Below are positions 1-10,700 of a DNA stretch of 32,916 nucleotides, one piece after another (position 1 is the stretch's first letter; each line of letters begins with the position of its first letter). This stretch comes from an uncultured Clostridia bacterium (GTDB lineage Bacteria > Bacillota > Clostridia > Oscillospirales > Acutalibacteraceae): the NCBI GenBank assembly GCA_946415335.1, contig CAMKSB010000005.1:1-32916 (forward strand), in the 5' to 3' direction. The position numbers were made by a program, and so were the translations under genes. A model generated the notes under the pieces. It had not been told where the DNA came from. It was given only the letters and a program-made list of their open reading frames with translations, and made no database searches.

Positions 1-2
1 AA

Positions 3-716
3 AAGGCAGCCATGCTCGCGGCTCAGAACACCGAGCGTGAACGCCTTGAAAAAGCAAATCAGGCAGCGCTTGATAAGCTGGATAAACAGAAGGAAACGGA
101 AAAGGCGAAGATTCAAAAAGACGCCGACAGCCGCGTGAAGTCTGTGCAGAAGGAAGCCGACAGCCGCGTGAAGGCGGTTCAGAAGGAAGCCGACAAAAAG
201 GCGCAGACGCAGATCCGCGAAGCCAACAAAAAGGCAAGCGCCGCCGCGACGATGTACAAGAAGGAACTCAAGATCGACCGCGGCAACGACGGACTGTTCA
301 AGTTCGACTTCCCGGTCGGCGCGTTGGGCGTACAGGGCATGAAGGCGGTCTCGCTTGCCGCTCAGGGCGAGGATATGAGCCGTCTGCCGAACAGCAAGAA
401 CCTGCAGTGCCTCTACATCATCGGCGACGGCAAGAAGGTCACCCTTTATTCCGGTTCGCACAACAAGCTGCAGGTCATCCGGAATTTCCGTAACACCACC
501 GATATCAACGTATGCCGGGAGGCAGTCGCAGAGAATCTGCAGAACGCCGACACCTCCTGCGCGTACCTCACGTATAAATCCGTAGACAAAAATCTCGTCA
601 GCAATTTCGCTGCCTACCTCAAATCCGCAGCGAACTTTGCGGCGACACAGACCTTCCACAATAAATCGCAGAAAAGCGGAAAATCCGCGTTAGGTATTTA
701 CTTCTACAGAGGTTAA
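3..716 (+). CDS. Coiled-coil protein with short tandem repeats (5' end probably truncated by window edge)
   Basis: Frame open from the window edge (KAAMLAAQNTERERLEKANQ...); ATG at 12 is an alternative start. Lys/Glu/Ala-rich coiled-coil N-terminus with repeated DSRVKxVQKEA, then a globular C-terminal region. Stop lies 2 nt before the next ATG. Confidence 0.7.
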   Translation, partial: KAAMLAAQNTERERLEKANQAALDKLDKQKETEKAKIQKDADSRVKSVQKEADSRVKAVQKEADKKAQTQIREANKKASAAATMYKKELKIDRGNDGLFKFDFPVGALGVQGMKAVSLAAQGEDMSRLPNSKNLQCLYIIGDGKKVTLYSGSHNKLQVIRNFRNTTDINVCREAVAENLQNADTSCAYLTYKSVDKNLVSNFAAYLKSAANFAATQTFHNKSQKSGKSALGIYFYRG

Positions 717-718
717 AT

Positions 719-2044
719 ATGAGCAAGAAAACAGGCAGCGGCAGGCGCTTCATGATTGCTAAAAACTTAATAATGATGCTTGCGACGCTGGCTGCGATTC
801 TTGTTGCGATTTTTGCGTGGTTTTCGCAAAATACCAAAGCAGAAGCAGAGGGGATTTATGTGAGAGCTAAGACCGGCGATTTGATCGAGCTGGCGGTTCC
901 GGATCCAGAAACCGGCGAGGTTCCTCTCAACAACAAGGCGTGGAGCCCTACGCTTGATTTTAGAAAGTCCGGCTATCTTCAAAATTTGGTAAAGGATGTT
1001 ACCAGCAGTGGAGAACAGTTTGTGATTCCGGATTTTGAGGCGGCAAAAGGTCTGAAGGACGGCAGACAGGTGATTGCCAGTTCCACTTGGGCCAAAGGTC
1101 TGTCTACCAGAGAAGCATTAACGAACGAAATAGCGAATGACGACGACCAGTATAATTATATTTCTCTCGATTTTTATGTCCGAGCCAGAACCAATAATTT
1201 GAATGTAGCTGCTGACTCCTATCTGGCTGCTGGTTCAGAGAAAGGTATCGGGGAAAAGCCATCGCAAACCACGGCGCAGGGACTTACTGGCGCGAATGTT
1301 TATCGGCACAGCTCCTATGGCGCCGGAGAAAAATCATCGGAAGCGTTTTCCGCTGACGCGGTCGTAGGCGCGATGCGGGTATCCTTGGTTGGCGCTCAGC
1401 TTAACGGCGTTGACAGAGATGACAACAATCGGGAAACAACGTATTATAATGGAACAAACAACGGAACTTGGAATGATAGTGCCGCGATAAAATTCCTTTG
1501 GCTGCCGAGACCGGATTTGTATTTGCATACTAGCAATAAGCAAAATGAATGGCGGCTCTACACCGGAATTCTTCCCTCAGGTAACCAGGATTCAAGTTAT
1601 CGGAATGGATTGACCGGTGCGCAGCTTGACGAAATTGCCGCACAGAACTATAGCCATACATTTTACAAAGGTAAAACGGAGTCCAACATACAAAAAGGGC
1701 TGAAATATCAGCAATATTTTGATCAAGCATATACGACTGCAGAAGACGTAAACAATGAAACAACTTTTCGTCCTTCGTATTTTAAGGTGAGCAAAGTTAC
1801 TGCGAACACATTTGAAAACGGCAATCTCTATCCAACCTTAGGTCAAAGCGCCGATATTGATTTCGAATCTCAGAATACTTCCGATATAACTTTTGAGCCA
1901 GAGGATATAGACGATACCCGCGAAACTACAGGGTATTACGTCTATAAATATTCGCTGAATATATGGATAGAGGGCGAGGACGCAGAAGCGCGTCGGTCGA
2001 TGAATACCGGTGTGTTCAGCCTTGTGTTGAACTTTGAAGGATAA
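719..2044 (+). CDS. SipW-cognate signal peptide surface protein 1 (TasA/camelysin-like fibre subunit candidate)
   Basis: N-terminus MSKKTGSGRRFMIAKNLIMMLATLAAILVAIFAWFSQNTKAEAEG: basic, hydrophobic, then AWFS. Internal YNYISLDFYVRA and LNIWIEGED motifs shared with the next two genes. Confidence 0.75.
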   Translation: MSKKTGSGRRFMIAKNLIMMLATLAAILVAIFAWFSQNTKAEAEGIYVRAKTGDLIELAVPDPETGEVPLNNKAWSPTLDFRKSGYLQNLVKDVTSSGEQFVIPDFEAAKGLKDGRQVIASSTWAKGLSTREALTNEIANDDDQYNYISLDFYVRARTNNLNVAADSYLAAGSEKGIGEKPSQTTAQGLTGANVYRHSSYGAGEKSSEAFSADAVVGAMRVSLVGAQLNGVDRDDNNRETTYYNGTNNGTWNDSAAIKFLWLPRPDLYLHTSNKQNEWRLYTGILPSGNQDSSYRNGLTGAQLDEIAAQNYSHTFYKGKTESNIQKGLKYQQYFDQAYTTAEDVNNETTFRPSYFKVSKVTANTFENGNLYPTLGQSADIDFESQNTSDITFEPEDIDDTRETTGYYVYKYSLNIWIEGEDAEARRSMNTGVFSLVLNFEG

Positions 2045-2076
2045 CATTTAAAAAGAAAAAAACGAAAAGAGGTGAA

Positions 2077-3363
2077 ATGATGGGCAAATTTAGAAACAGG
2101 TATCTCTCAATCGTTTCTAAAGCGGTTGCTTCGCGTAAAACCGGTAAAAAGCAGCTTGTTTTGTCTATAATTTCACTGATTCTTGCGGCTGTGGTTTTGA
2201 TAACAGGCACCTTTTGCTGGTTCGCGCTGTCAAAATCAACGGGCAACGCGGAAAATGTAAACCTTTCGGTTGGCAACGGCCTCCGCGTCAATGACCTGGG
2301 CGACAGCATACAGAAATTTAAGGATGATTCATTCCTGCTTCCCGCGTCGTCTGTAGACGGAAGAAATCTGTTTTTCCCGACAGACGGAACTGATTTTTCC
2401 AACGAAACCTCGAACATGACCTTCCGCAGCGCAAATGCGGGAGACAGAAATTATGATTATGTGCAGTTGGATTTTAATTTGACTGCCGAAGCAAATAATA
2501 CGACGATTTATCTAGACAAGGACACCAGTCTTAAAATTGATGTGCCGGACGACCTTTCCGGTGCCGCATTAGAAAACTATCAGGCAGCCGCTGCGAAAGC
2601 GGAAAAAGCATTGAGAACCGCCATCTATTATGACGGAATGGAAGCGCCAGTCGTTTTTACATCGCAGATGAATCCATGCTATGTTGAAGCGGTAAAGGAT
2701 ATTGACCGCTCCACCGGACGATTTCTGGAAAGCAGCGGTCAGGTTGCTGTGCCGTTCAAGGATTATTCCTACGGCAAGCACGAACTTGCCGTGCTGAATC
2801 AGGGTGAAACCCGACCTTTTTCACTGATCATTTGGTTGGAGGGTACGGATACAACGAACTGTGTCAGCAACTTTGTTATGCTGAAACAGTTGGTTTTGAA
2901 CCTGAAATTCACCACATGCTGGGATAACACGGTAGATATTATTTTTGATACCGGTGCTCAAAACAACGCTACTGCGACTGCTTTGTCAGATAATCCTGAG
3001 TATTCCTTGGTGCTGAATTATACCTATACCTACACCAACAGCGCAAAGATTCAGGTTACGGAGAATATGAAGTTTACCATGCAGAAGGTTGATCCAAGCG
3101 ATAACACCAAGTGGAGATGCAGTATTCCCGGTATTGCGCATAATGATATCAAATTCCAGATCATTAATGACAGTAATAATACGCCTGTCTATGAATGGAA
3201 GCAAACGTCAAGCGGTGCGTCAACACTAAACCGCGGTACGGCGACGACCTATTTTGTGGATACTATCAACGGTCTGAGTTCGTGCGGACACTGGTATGAC
3301 GGTGAAATAGCGACCCACGGCGAAGGTCACGACAGCGGCATCATTGACGACGACGACTGGTAA
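2077..3363 (+). CDS. SipW-cognate signal peptide surface protein 2
   Basis: RBS-like agaggtg; hydrophobic segment LVLSIISLILAAVVLITGTFCWFALSKSTGNAENVNLSVGNGL; motifs YDYVQLDFNLTAEANN and SLIIWLEGTDTTN parallel those in the neighbours. Confidence 0.75.
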   Translation: MMGKFRNRYLSIVSKAVASRKTGKKQLVLSIISLILAAVVLITGTFCWFALSKSTGNAENVNLSVGNGLRVNDLGDSIQKFKDDSFLLPASSVDGRNLFFPTDGTDFSNETSNMTFRSANAGDRNYDYVQLDFNLTAEANNTTIYLDKDTSLKIDVPDDLSGAALENYQAAAAKAEKALRTAIYYDGMEAPVVFTSQMNPCYVEAVKDIDRSTGRFLESSGQVAVPFKDYSYGKHELAVLNQGETRPFSLIIWLEGTDTTNCVSNFVMLKQLVLNLKFTTCWDNTVDIIFDTGAQNNATATALSDNPEYSLVLNYTYTYTNSAKIQVTENMKFTMQKVDPSDNTKWRCSIPGIAHNDIKFQIINDSNNTPVYEWKQTSSGASTLNRGTATTYFVDTINGLSSCGHWYDGEIATHGEGHDSGIIDDDDW

Positions 3364-3387
3364 TAAACCAATAAAGGAGGTGCCACA

Positions 3388-6066
3388 ATGCGAAAATCAA
3401 AAAGTTCCCAAATAGCGCTGTCCGTTGTGGCGCTCTTATTGGTAGCCGTAACAGTCGTAGGCGTTACCTACAGCTGGATTGACGACGTAAAACAAATTGA
3501 ATTTAATAACGACACTCTTGCAAAAAACGGCGCTCCGCTGAAAACCGGCGTGGACATCAATTCCGATATCGTAATCAATCGCACGCAGAACTCCATCAAT
3601 CTCGGCAACGTGCTGAAAGATTATAACATGGGAGACTATCTTGTGAATCCGGACAATAGTATGGATGATTCGGAGAATTACTGGAACCAGTATAATGATT
3701 CAGATCTGGTTTATCAGTATACAGAAGACGGCGAGAAAAAAAGGCACACCAAATACGACGGCGCGTCTAATGCAAGCGGGGCTCCGGTTTGGAATAAAAC
3801 GAATAATGTTGACGGTATCAACGAAAAGAAGGGTTATTTCTATGAGTCCGGTGGTATGCACCTTTCCGGATGCTACAGCGACGGCGAGCATTTCTATTTT
3901 CCGACATACGCAACAGACAGCGCAAACCAGTCCGTCTTAAACGGCTATCGTGAAGGCAATAAAGATGATGAAAACGTCAATTACATCAGCTTTACTGCCA
4001 AAGTGAGTTCTCCGGACGCGAATGTTGATTTCTGGTTTGAGAATCTTCCTAACATCAAGATGCACGGAACGAACGTTTCTCTCGACCAATACGCTCGTTA
4101 CGCTATTATTGTCGACGGCAGTACGCAGGTATATTCTAGCAGTGGCGTAGCAAGTGGAATGACCGGAGCTTCTCCCGGAACATTAGCCGGCGTTAGACAA
4201 ACCGCAAAATATATGTACTACGATCCTGGCAATAATTTAAATACTACTCAGGATCGTGGTTATAACAGCAATACTCTGTTTTCCATCAAAAAGGGCAATA
4301 CTGTCAATTTGACTATCAAGATTTGGCTGGAAAATGGATTTGCATCGGGTTCGGGCGCTAACTCTGCCTCTTGTGACGTCAGTTTTAGCCTTGTGTCTTC
4401 GTGGGCGTACAGCCGGCGAATCTCGATTGTCGACAGGACTACAGGCGGTGCTGGTCAAAGCTGGCTGAATGATCCGGAAGAAGCTCCGGCAAAGCTTTAT
4501 CTCACGTTCCCGGAATTGCTCGCGGACAGGGATCGTGATCCGAGCCACTGGACAAGAACGGCGTTCCACGACGACGGCTTGTTTTCGGAGCTGACAAGAG
4601 TAGAAGACACTGATAATTACTATGTTGATGTTCCGCTGGTTTACAATAATGAAAAAATGATTCTTTACCGGTGTAACAACAATGGTTTTAATAATGATGA
4701 CGGCACGGTTGAGCGAAGCGATTATAATGTCTTTTGCTGGAACTGGTGGCAAACCTATACACCGAACACTTATATTGACGCAACCTATACGCTCTACGGC
4801 GGTTCCAAGGATAAAACCGCTAACGGATATTTTGGTGAAGCTGAAGTACCGATTACCAACAAAGGCTACGGCACTTGGGGTGACGTTGTAGAAATCAGCG
4901 TGTATTCCCACTATAATAACACAGATTTTGCGGAAAAAGGCTCCGGCAGAGCACTCTACATCAAGGATTTTTCTGATGAGGATACCTCGGGCGATACCTA
5001 TATTTATGAAATGTATCGTGCGGACACGAATACGAATACGCCGTGGAAGGCTTATGTTCCCGTCAGCTCTTCCAAAATCCAGTTCAGATACTTTGGCCCG
5101 GATAATTTGAGAAGAACATTTGGCTACGACAGCTGGAATCATGAGAATCCGCAGCGCCGTCCGTTGCAGTCCACCGGTCTTTACTCTGTTGATGCAACAG
5201 AATATCATTTTGCTGCTGATTTTAATACGAGTTCTGACAAGACCAGAGGCTGGGGTTATTGGAAAGCCGGAACCAAGGATATTGACATGCTTTACCTTGT
5301 CAAGTGCGGCAACATACTGGGCGACGCACAAAATGCATACGATTATATGTATGACGGCAATTCAACGCCTAACAAAAACGCTCTTTGGCCGGGTCATGAA
5401 ATGACAAGATTGAAGGATAATGGCCAATCCGACGTAACATGGCGAGATGGATCTTCTCCTGTAATGGAGTCTGACGCTGGTCGAACCGGTACTTCTACTA
5501 TTTATAATCACCTCATATTCAATAATGGCTCAAGCGGAACGAGTCATCAGACGTCGATTCTTAATGTCTTCCCCGGTTGCTTCTACAATCCGGGTGACGG
5601 AAAATGGTATGGCGTTATAGAAGAAGAGGGAAGAACGGCAACGCAAACCACAACCGCTGCGACCACTGCGGCAACCGAACCGACACAGCCTACTGAATAT
5701 CCAATCATAACGGGTCTGGACGGTGACGGATATTACGTATACGGCGACCTTCTCGGTGACGGAACTTCAAGATATATCAAATTCACAAATTCTAACTCAG
5801 AAACAAAATTCAAAATCGCTCTGTCGTCGAGCAAGACTTACAGTTTCCAAATTGTAAAGGTCAGCGGCGGTAATTCCACAACATATAAGTCTGGCGATAA
5901 TAACACAAAACGCTTATCAAATAGCGGCAATGAGCAAAACTTCGATTTCCATACGTTTGACAGCGGCGAATTGATTTTAACATGTAATGAATCCGGTATT
6001 TTTGAGTTTAAGATTCTATCAGAAAATCAAGATACAATTAGAGTAGGATTCGTACCTTCTTCATGA
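3388..6066 (+). CDS. SipW-cognate signal peptide surface protein 3, multidomain, with possible CBM26-like starch-binding region and Thr-rich linker
   Basis: RBS aaggagg; N-terminus IALSVVALLLVAVTVVGVTYSWIDD; motifs VNYISFTAKV and LTIKIWLENG; region with WPGHEMTRL...YNHLIFNNGSSGTSHQTSILNVFPG resembles starch-binding modules; linker TATQTTTAATTAATEPTQPTEYP precedes a C-terminal beta-rich domain. Confidence 0.75.
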   Translation: MRKSKSSQIALSVVALLLVAVTVVGVTYSWIDDVKQIEFNNDTLAKNGAPLKTGVDINSDIVINRTQNSINLGNVLKDYNMGDYLVNPDNSMDDSENYWNQYNDSDLVYQYTEDGEKKRHTKYDGASNASGAPVWNKTNNVDGINEKKGYFYESGGMHLSGCYSDGEHFYFPTYATDSANQSVLNGYREGNKDDENVNYISFTAKVSSPDANVDFWFENLPNIKMHGTNVSLDQYARYAIIVDGSTQVYSSSGVASGMTGASPGTLAGVRQTAKYMYYDPGNNLNTTQDRGYNSNTLFSIKKGNTVNLTIKIWLENGFASGSGANSASCDVSFSLVSSWAYSRRISIVDRTTGGAGQSWLNDPEEAPAKLYLTFPELLADRDRDPSHWTRTAFHDDGLFSELTRVEDTDNYYVDVPLVYNNEKMILYRCNNNGFNNDDGTVERSDYNVFCWNWWQTYTPNTYIDATYTLYGGSKDKTANGYFGEAEVPITNKGYGTWGDVVEISVYSHYNNTDFAEKGSGRALYIKDFSDEDTSGDTYIYEMYRADTNTNTPWKAYVPVSSSKIQFRYFGPDNLRRTFGYDSWNHENPQRRPLQSTGLYSVDATEYHFAADFNTSSDKTRGWGYWKAGTKDIDMLYLVKCGNILGDAQNAYDYMYDGNSTPNKNALWPGHEMTRLKDNGQSDVTWRDGSSPVMESDAGRTGTSTIYNHLIFNNGSSGTSHQTSILNVFPGCFYNPGDGKWYGVIEEEGRTATQTTTAATTAATEPTQPTEYPIITGLDGDGYYVYGDLLGDGTSRYIKFTNSNSETKFKIALSSSKTYSFQIVKVSGGNSTTYKSGDNNTKRLSNSGNEQNFDFHTFDSGELILTCNESGIFEFKILSENQDTIRVGFVPSS

Positions 6067-6087
6067 TAACGTAAAGGTGGTGATACC

Positions 6088-7458
6088 ATGAAAACAACAA
6101 AAAAGCTAATTGCGCTGCTCCTGATTTTGGCGATGGGCGCGGTTGCAATGATCCCTTCCACGTTTTCGTGGTATAACCACAGCGGCAGCCAGACAGGAAA
6201 CAAGATGTCATATGTCAAAAACAAGCTTCCTGTTTCCGCCGGTTCTGTCTCGTCCGTAGAGACAAAAATGTTCCGTATGGATGGTAACAAGCTCTATTAT
6301 GACGAAAAGGGCAACAAGCAGTACGCGGAGAATTCCAGCGAGGTCAACGGCACTTTAGCAACCAACACGAGCGGCACTGTTACCAGCGGACATACGCAAT
6401 ACTTCGGCACAACCTTTACCAATTCAGGCACTGCCCCTGTCTATGTTAATCTGTATTTGAAGGATTATTCAAATAATCCGAAAAGCTATATCGGCACTAT
6501 CGCGCCAAGCCTGACGCACAAGGGAATATCGTCCTCGGTACACCTTGTCAACAGCAATATCGTTCGCATATACTTTCAGTGGGATAGGGCGAACAAGTGG
6601 AATAACGCGTCCGCAAAGCATTACGTTGTGTTCACGACCAAAAGCGGTAATGGTTATATCTGCTTGGAAGGAACTGATTCACCAAACGCGGCATATTCCA
6701 TCTATACGGGCAATCAATCCTTCATTTCCACCCAGGGAAGACTAACGAAATCATCTAATGCGGATGTGCTGGCAAAACAGGAGTCCATTCTCAGCGAAGA
6801 CAAGATTACGAAAACCTACTATGTCGATTTGCCGTCGAACACTACTGAGTTTTATTTCGCGACTGACGGTAACGACAACGGCATCACGAAGCTCGGCGCG
6901 AATGTAACGGTTAAGCAGAATTGGTACCGAACAAAAACCATCACCAATATTCATGCGGAAACTGGCTATTATCTCACCGGTTCTACAGATGACGACAACA
7001 CCGGTACCGCTCAGTACGCGACGTTTAATATTCCGGGAGGTATCAGTGTTAATTCCTATTTTGATGAGGTGACAATGGCGCCGGGTCAGCATGCTCATAT
7101 TTCCCTTAACCGCAACGTTCATTATACCGGTGAGAAGGCGCTTTATTCTGCCGACGACGATGATTCCAAAGCAACGATCAACGAGAACAGCGGTTATATA
7201 ACAGCCCTTCTTGGTTTTTCAGGCTGTACTTTCTCAACAACGATCACCGGCTCTTTAGGAGACACCAAAATCCTGTCGACTTCGGCAGTCAATCCCGTTA
7301 CTCTTGATTCCATGCCGATCGCGACAAACGTGCTTGTGCCGGGCAAAACCGTCGACCCGACCACAAATAAGGAAGTGGACGGAAAATTTGAGATAATTTG
7401 GTATCTTCAGAATGATTCCGGCACTTGTGCTTTTTCTGGAATCTATTATACAAAATAG
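6088..7458 (+). CDS. SipW-cognate signal peptide surface protein 4
   Basis: RBS aaaggtggtg; N-terminus LIALLLILAMGAVAMIPSTFSWYNHSGSQTGNKMSYVKNKL; ends just before a strong terminator. Confidence 0.7.
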   Translation: MKTTKKLIALLLILAMGAVAMIPSTFSWYNHSGSQTGNKMSYVKNKLPVSAGSVSSVETKMFRMDGNKLYYDEKGNKQYAENSSEVNGTLATNTSGTVTSGHTQYFGTTFTNSGTAPVYVNLYLKDYSNNPKSYIGTIAPSLTHKGISSSVHLVNSNIVRIYFQWDRANKWNNASAKHYVVFTTKSGNGYICLEGTDSPNAAYSIYTGNQSFISTQGRLTKSSNADVLAKQESILSEDKITKTYYVDLPSNTTEFYFATDGNDNGITKLGANVTVKQNWYRTKTITNIHAETGYYLTGSTDDDNTGTAQYATFNIPGGISVNSYFDEVTMAPGQHAHISLNRNVHYTGEKALYSADDDDSKATINENSGYITALLGFSGCTFSTTITGSLGDTKILSTSAVNPVTLDSMPIATNVLVPGKTVDPTTNKEVDGKFEIIWYLQNDSGTCAFSGIYYTK

Positions 7459-7496
7459 CGACTGTTTTTCGGCAGCAAATACCTTGTTCGCAAAGC

Positions 7497-7529
7497 AAAG
7501 GGGCGCGTCTTTGTACGCGCTCCTTTTTT
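7497..7529 (+). terminator. Rho-independent terminator after the four-gene SipW-substrate run
   Basis: aaaggggcgcgt-ctttgt-acgcgctccttttttt: 9-bp GC-rich stem with one G-T pair, followed by a T run. Confidence 0.8.
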
Positions 7530-7634
7530 TAGTGCGACGGATCGTGTTTTTGTTATAAAAGGCAAAAATCTAATCGTTTAATTATTCAACTCTCCAAAAA
7601 TAGAGGAAAATATCACAAAACGATCAAGTTAGTG

Positions 7635-7663
7635 TTGATATAAAATAGATTATATGTTAAAAT
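7635..7663 (+). promoter_or_regulatory. Putative sigma-A promoter for the giant secreted protein
   Basis: TTGATA (7635-7640), 17-bp spacer, TAAAAT (7658-7663). Confidence 0.6.
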
Positions 7664-7755
7664 TAAAATGTATAATTATGAAAAGGTATGCCCTTTGACT
7701 GTTTGTCCGACAAGACATTTCGATAGTTTGGAATTCCCCAGACGGAGGTATCGCT

Positions 7756-10700
7756 ATGAAAAAACGAATAAGATGCATGTCCAAAAGAACTATTTCTGTA
7801 GTCCTGACGTTGCTGATGCTAGTTTCGTGTATAACTGTTGGTGTTGTACAGGTCAATGCTTACAGTTATAAAAGCGGACGTATTTATTTTGATGATACGA
7901 ATACCGGTTGGGGTTCAGCGTATCTTGTAATTAACTATGATAACGATAGCGCTTGGTACGAATGGAAGGCAATGCAAAATATTTCAGGCACACATTTATA
8001 TTATTTAGATGTATCTGGAACTTCAACGAATGTGCACCGATACTTTTTTACAAAGTCTTCCGGAACCAATGGCAATAATTGCGCGCCAAATTCGAATTAT
8101 GCCGGTTCATTTGGTTGGGATTTCACTGGCGGAAACGCTTATTTCACGCCATCGGGCAATAACGGTTCTGTTAGCGGAGAGTATAGCAGTAACGCCATAA
8201 ATAATATTAGTAATTATAAGGTAGATTTGTATGCAAAGGTAGCGTTATCCGATGATGGAAGTAGTTATACGCAGCAGACTTCTGGTACTAATGGTGGTAA
8301 GGTAACTGTTAAGTCAAAATACTGGACTGGAGAAACTTCAATCAGCAGCTCCGAGTCTAACAGTAATACGAGTTACACAGAAATTAAATATGAAAATGCG
8401 GTTAAAACGGGTACCGCCACATGGGAGTATTCGTCTGAAGCAGCAAATTATGAATTTGTCAAATGGGCAGAGTCTGTAGGAGGAAATGCTGTATCAAATA
8501 CTGGTTCATGGAGAGTAACTGGAACGCGTACTCTGTTTGCGCATTTTCGAAAGCTATATAAAGCTTCAACCGCTGTAAATGGTAACATAGGTGGAACGGT
8601 AACGACAAGCGGAACTTATATTAAAGGAACCTATATGCGTAATAATTCTGCGCTGACTATAAATGTTTTGCCTGATACCGGTTATGAATTAGAAACGGTA
8701 AAAATAAAAAATGATTCAACAAATGTAGAGACGACTGTTAATGCATCGAGTTTTTCCAATAATTCTTACAGCGGTTACTCAATGCCAACTTCGAATGTAA
8801 CAGTTACCGCTTATTTTAAGAAAAAAAACTATAATCTAACCTTTGCTCAGCCGGAACACGGTTCAATAAAATATAATAATTCAACCACTTCGCCGGTGTT
8901 GATCGAACACGGCACCAGTAATGTGGATGTGGTTATCACGCCGGATAACGGCTATAAGATCGCATCGCTGGAGGATAATAATAACACGATTACAGCTGCC
9001 GAAGGAGCGAATTCAAGCTATACCTACACCATCGACAGCTTTACAGCGGCGCATACGATTACCGCGACCATGGAGCCGGATCTAATAGTGCTGACAAAGC
9101 CGGAGATTTCCATTGCGCCTGCTGCGCTTACAACCGGCTTATCCAATTCAGCTACTTTGACGGTATCGAACCACAACACGGTCAGTGCGTCTGCCGGATT
9201 TCACCATTACGCCTTATATCGCGGAGACAGCGAAACGCCCTTTAAAACATTCACCGGCAGCTCCTATACGCTGACGTCCGATGCGGAAAACAACACCACG
9301 TTTTATGTGAGGGCTGTAACAAACAATACAACCAGCTATCAGGATTCGGAAAAATCTGACGGCGCATCGCTGAGTGTCACAAAGGAAACGCTCGTCAAGC
9401 CGTCCGTTTCGATCGAGCCAAGCTCACTGATCGTTGGGCTTGCAAACACTGCGACCCTGACGGTATCGAACCACAACACGGTCAGTGCATCTGCCGGATT
9501 TGACCATTACGCCTTATATCGCGGAGACAGCGAAACGCCCTTTAAAACATTCACCGGCAGCTCCTATACGCTGACGTCCGATGCGGAAAACAACACCACG
9601 TTTTATGTGAGGGCTGTAACAGATAATACGGTCTCCTATAATGACTCCGCAAAGTCTGACGGAGCTTCATTAAGCGTAGCCAAGGCAACCCTGTCCGCTC
9701 CGACGAACGTTCGCTTTGCTTCTGCTACGGTTACAGCTTCGCCAACCGGTACGGCTACCTTGCAATGGAACACGGTTGAAAACGCCGGATCCTACGAAGT
9801 ATACAAGGGCTCATCAAAAATTGCTACGGTGACAACAAACTCCTGTTCGATTGACGCCAAATACAGCAACACGGCAAATTATACTGTCAAGGCAGTTCCG
9901 AGCAATACGATCTCCTATAATACTTCTCCGTCCTCTTCGGCGGCTTCTTTGACAGTCAATCGCACCAATCTTCTTGCTCCGGATATTTCACTAAATAAAA
10001 GCACAGCGAACGATACGGATACAGACGTCACGGTCACCGTAGATAATTATGATAATTTAAAAAACGCCTGCGATTTCACGCTGAACGGCGCTACAGCTTC
10101 TGCGGGGATTGACAACGAAGGAACGTTTACGCTGACCGCGTATACAACGGTTAAGTACAGCGGCGGTTCCAACAGTCTCTCTGTGACTGCGGAGCTTAAG
10201 CAGGGCATGGACGAGTATTATACCGTCGACGGTGATGAATTGAGCGCGGACAGTTCTGCGGTGACGCTGACAGTCTATAAACCGATTTATAGCCTGTGCG
10301 GTAAGGTCAACCGTCTGGTAGGCGGTCCTAGCAGTGAAAATTGGACAGCGTATAACGCTACGTTCGCGATCAATACGCCTACAGATACTCCCGGCGTTTA
10401 CCGGCTAACTTTCACTACAAAATCAGATTCCGGAGACAGTCCGTATCTTGGCGTGTATAAAAATGACGCGGAGGGTTATGCCCAAGGTCGCTACGCGTTT
10501 AGAATAGGAAATACCTATTACAATAAAAGCGGCAACGACTATTCGATCACGGACGATGGCATCGCAGACGAAGATAATTGCTATGTTCAGGTTTTGGATT
10601 CCGGAAATCCCGGCGGTTCTATTAAGTTTGCAAAAGGTAAAACCTATACCATCACAATCGACCAGACGAAGGGAAATACCGGAAACCCTAAAGGTAAGAT

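Noticed and set aside
4237-5331. 364-aa ORF on - strand opposite SipW-type protein 3
   Set aside because: Antisense to a CDS with signal peptide and shared motifs; low-complexity Ile/Arg/Val-rich translation.
7664-7755. 5' leader of the giant gene as a riboswitch candidate
   Set aside because: Short (~85 nt) and I could not match it to a known riboswitch core or a convincing switching hairpin.
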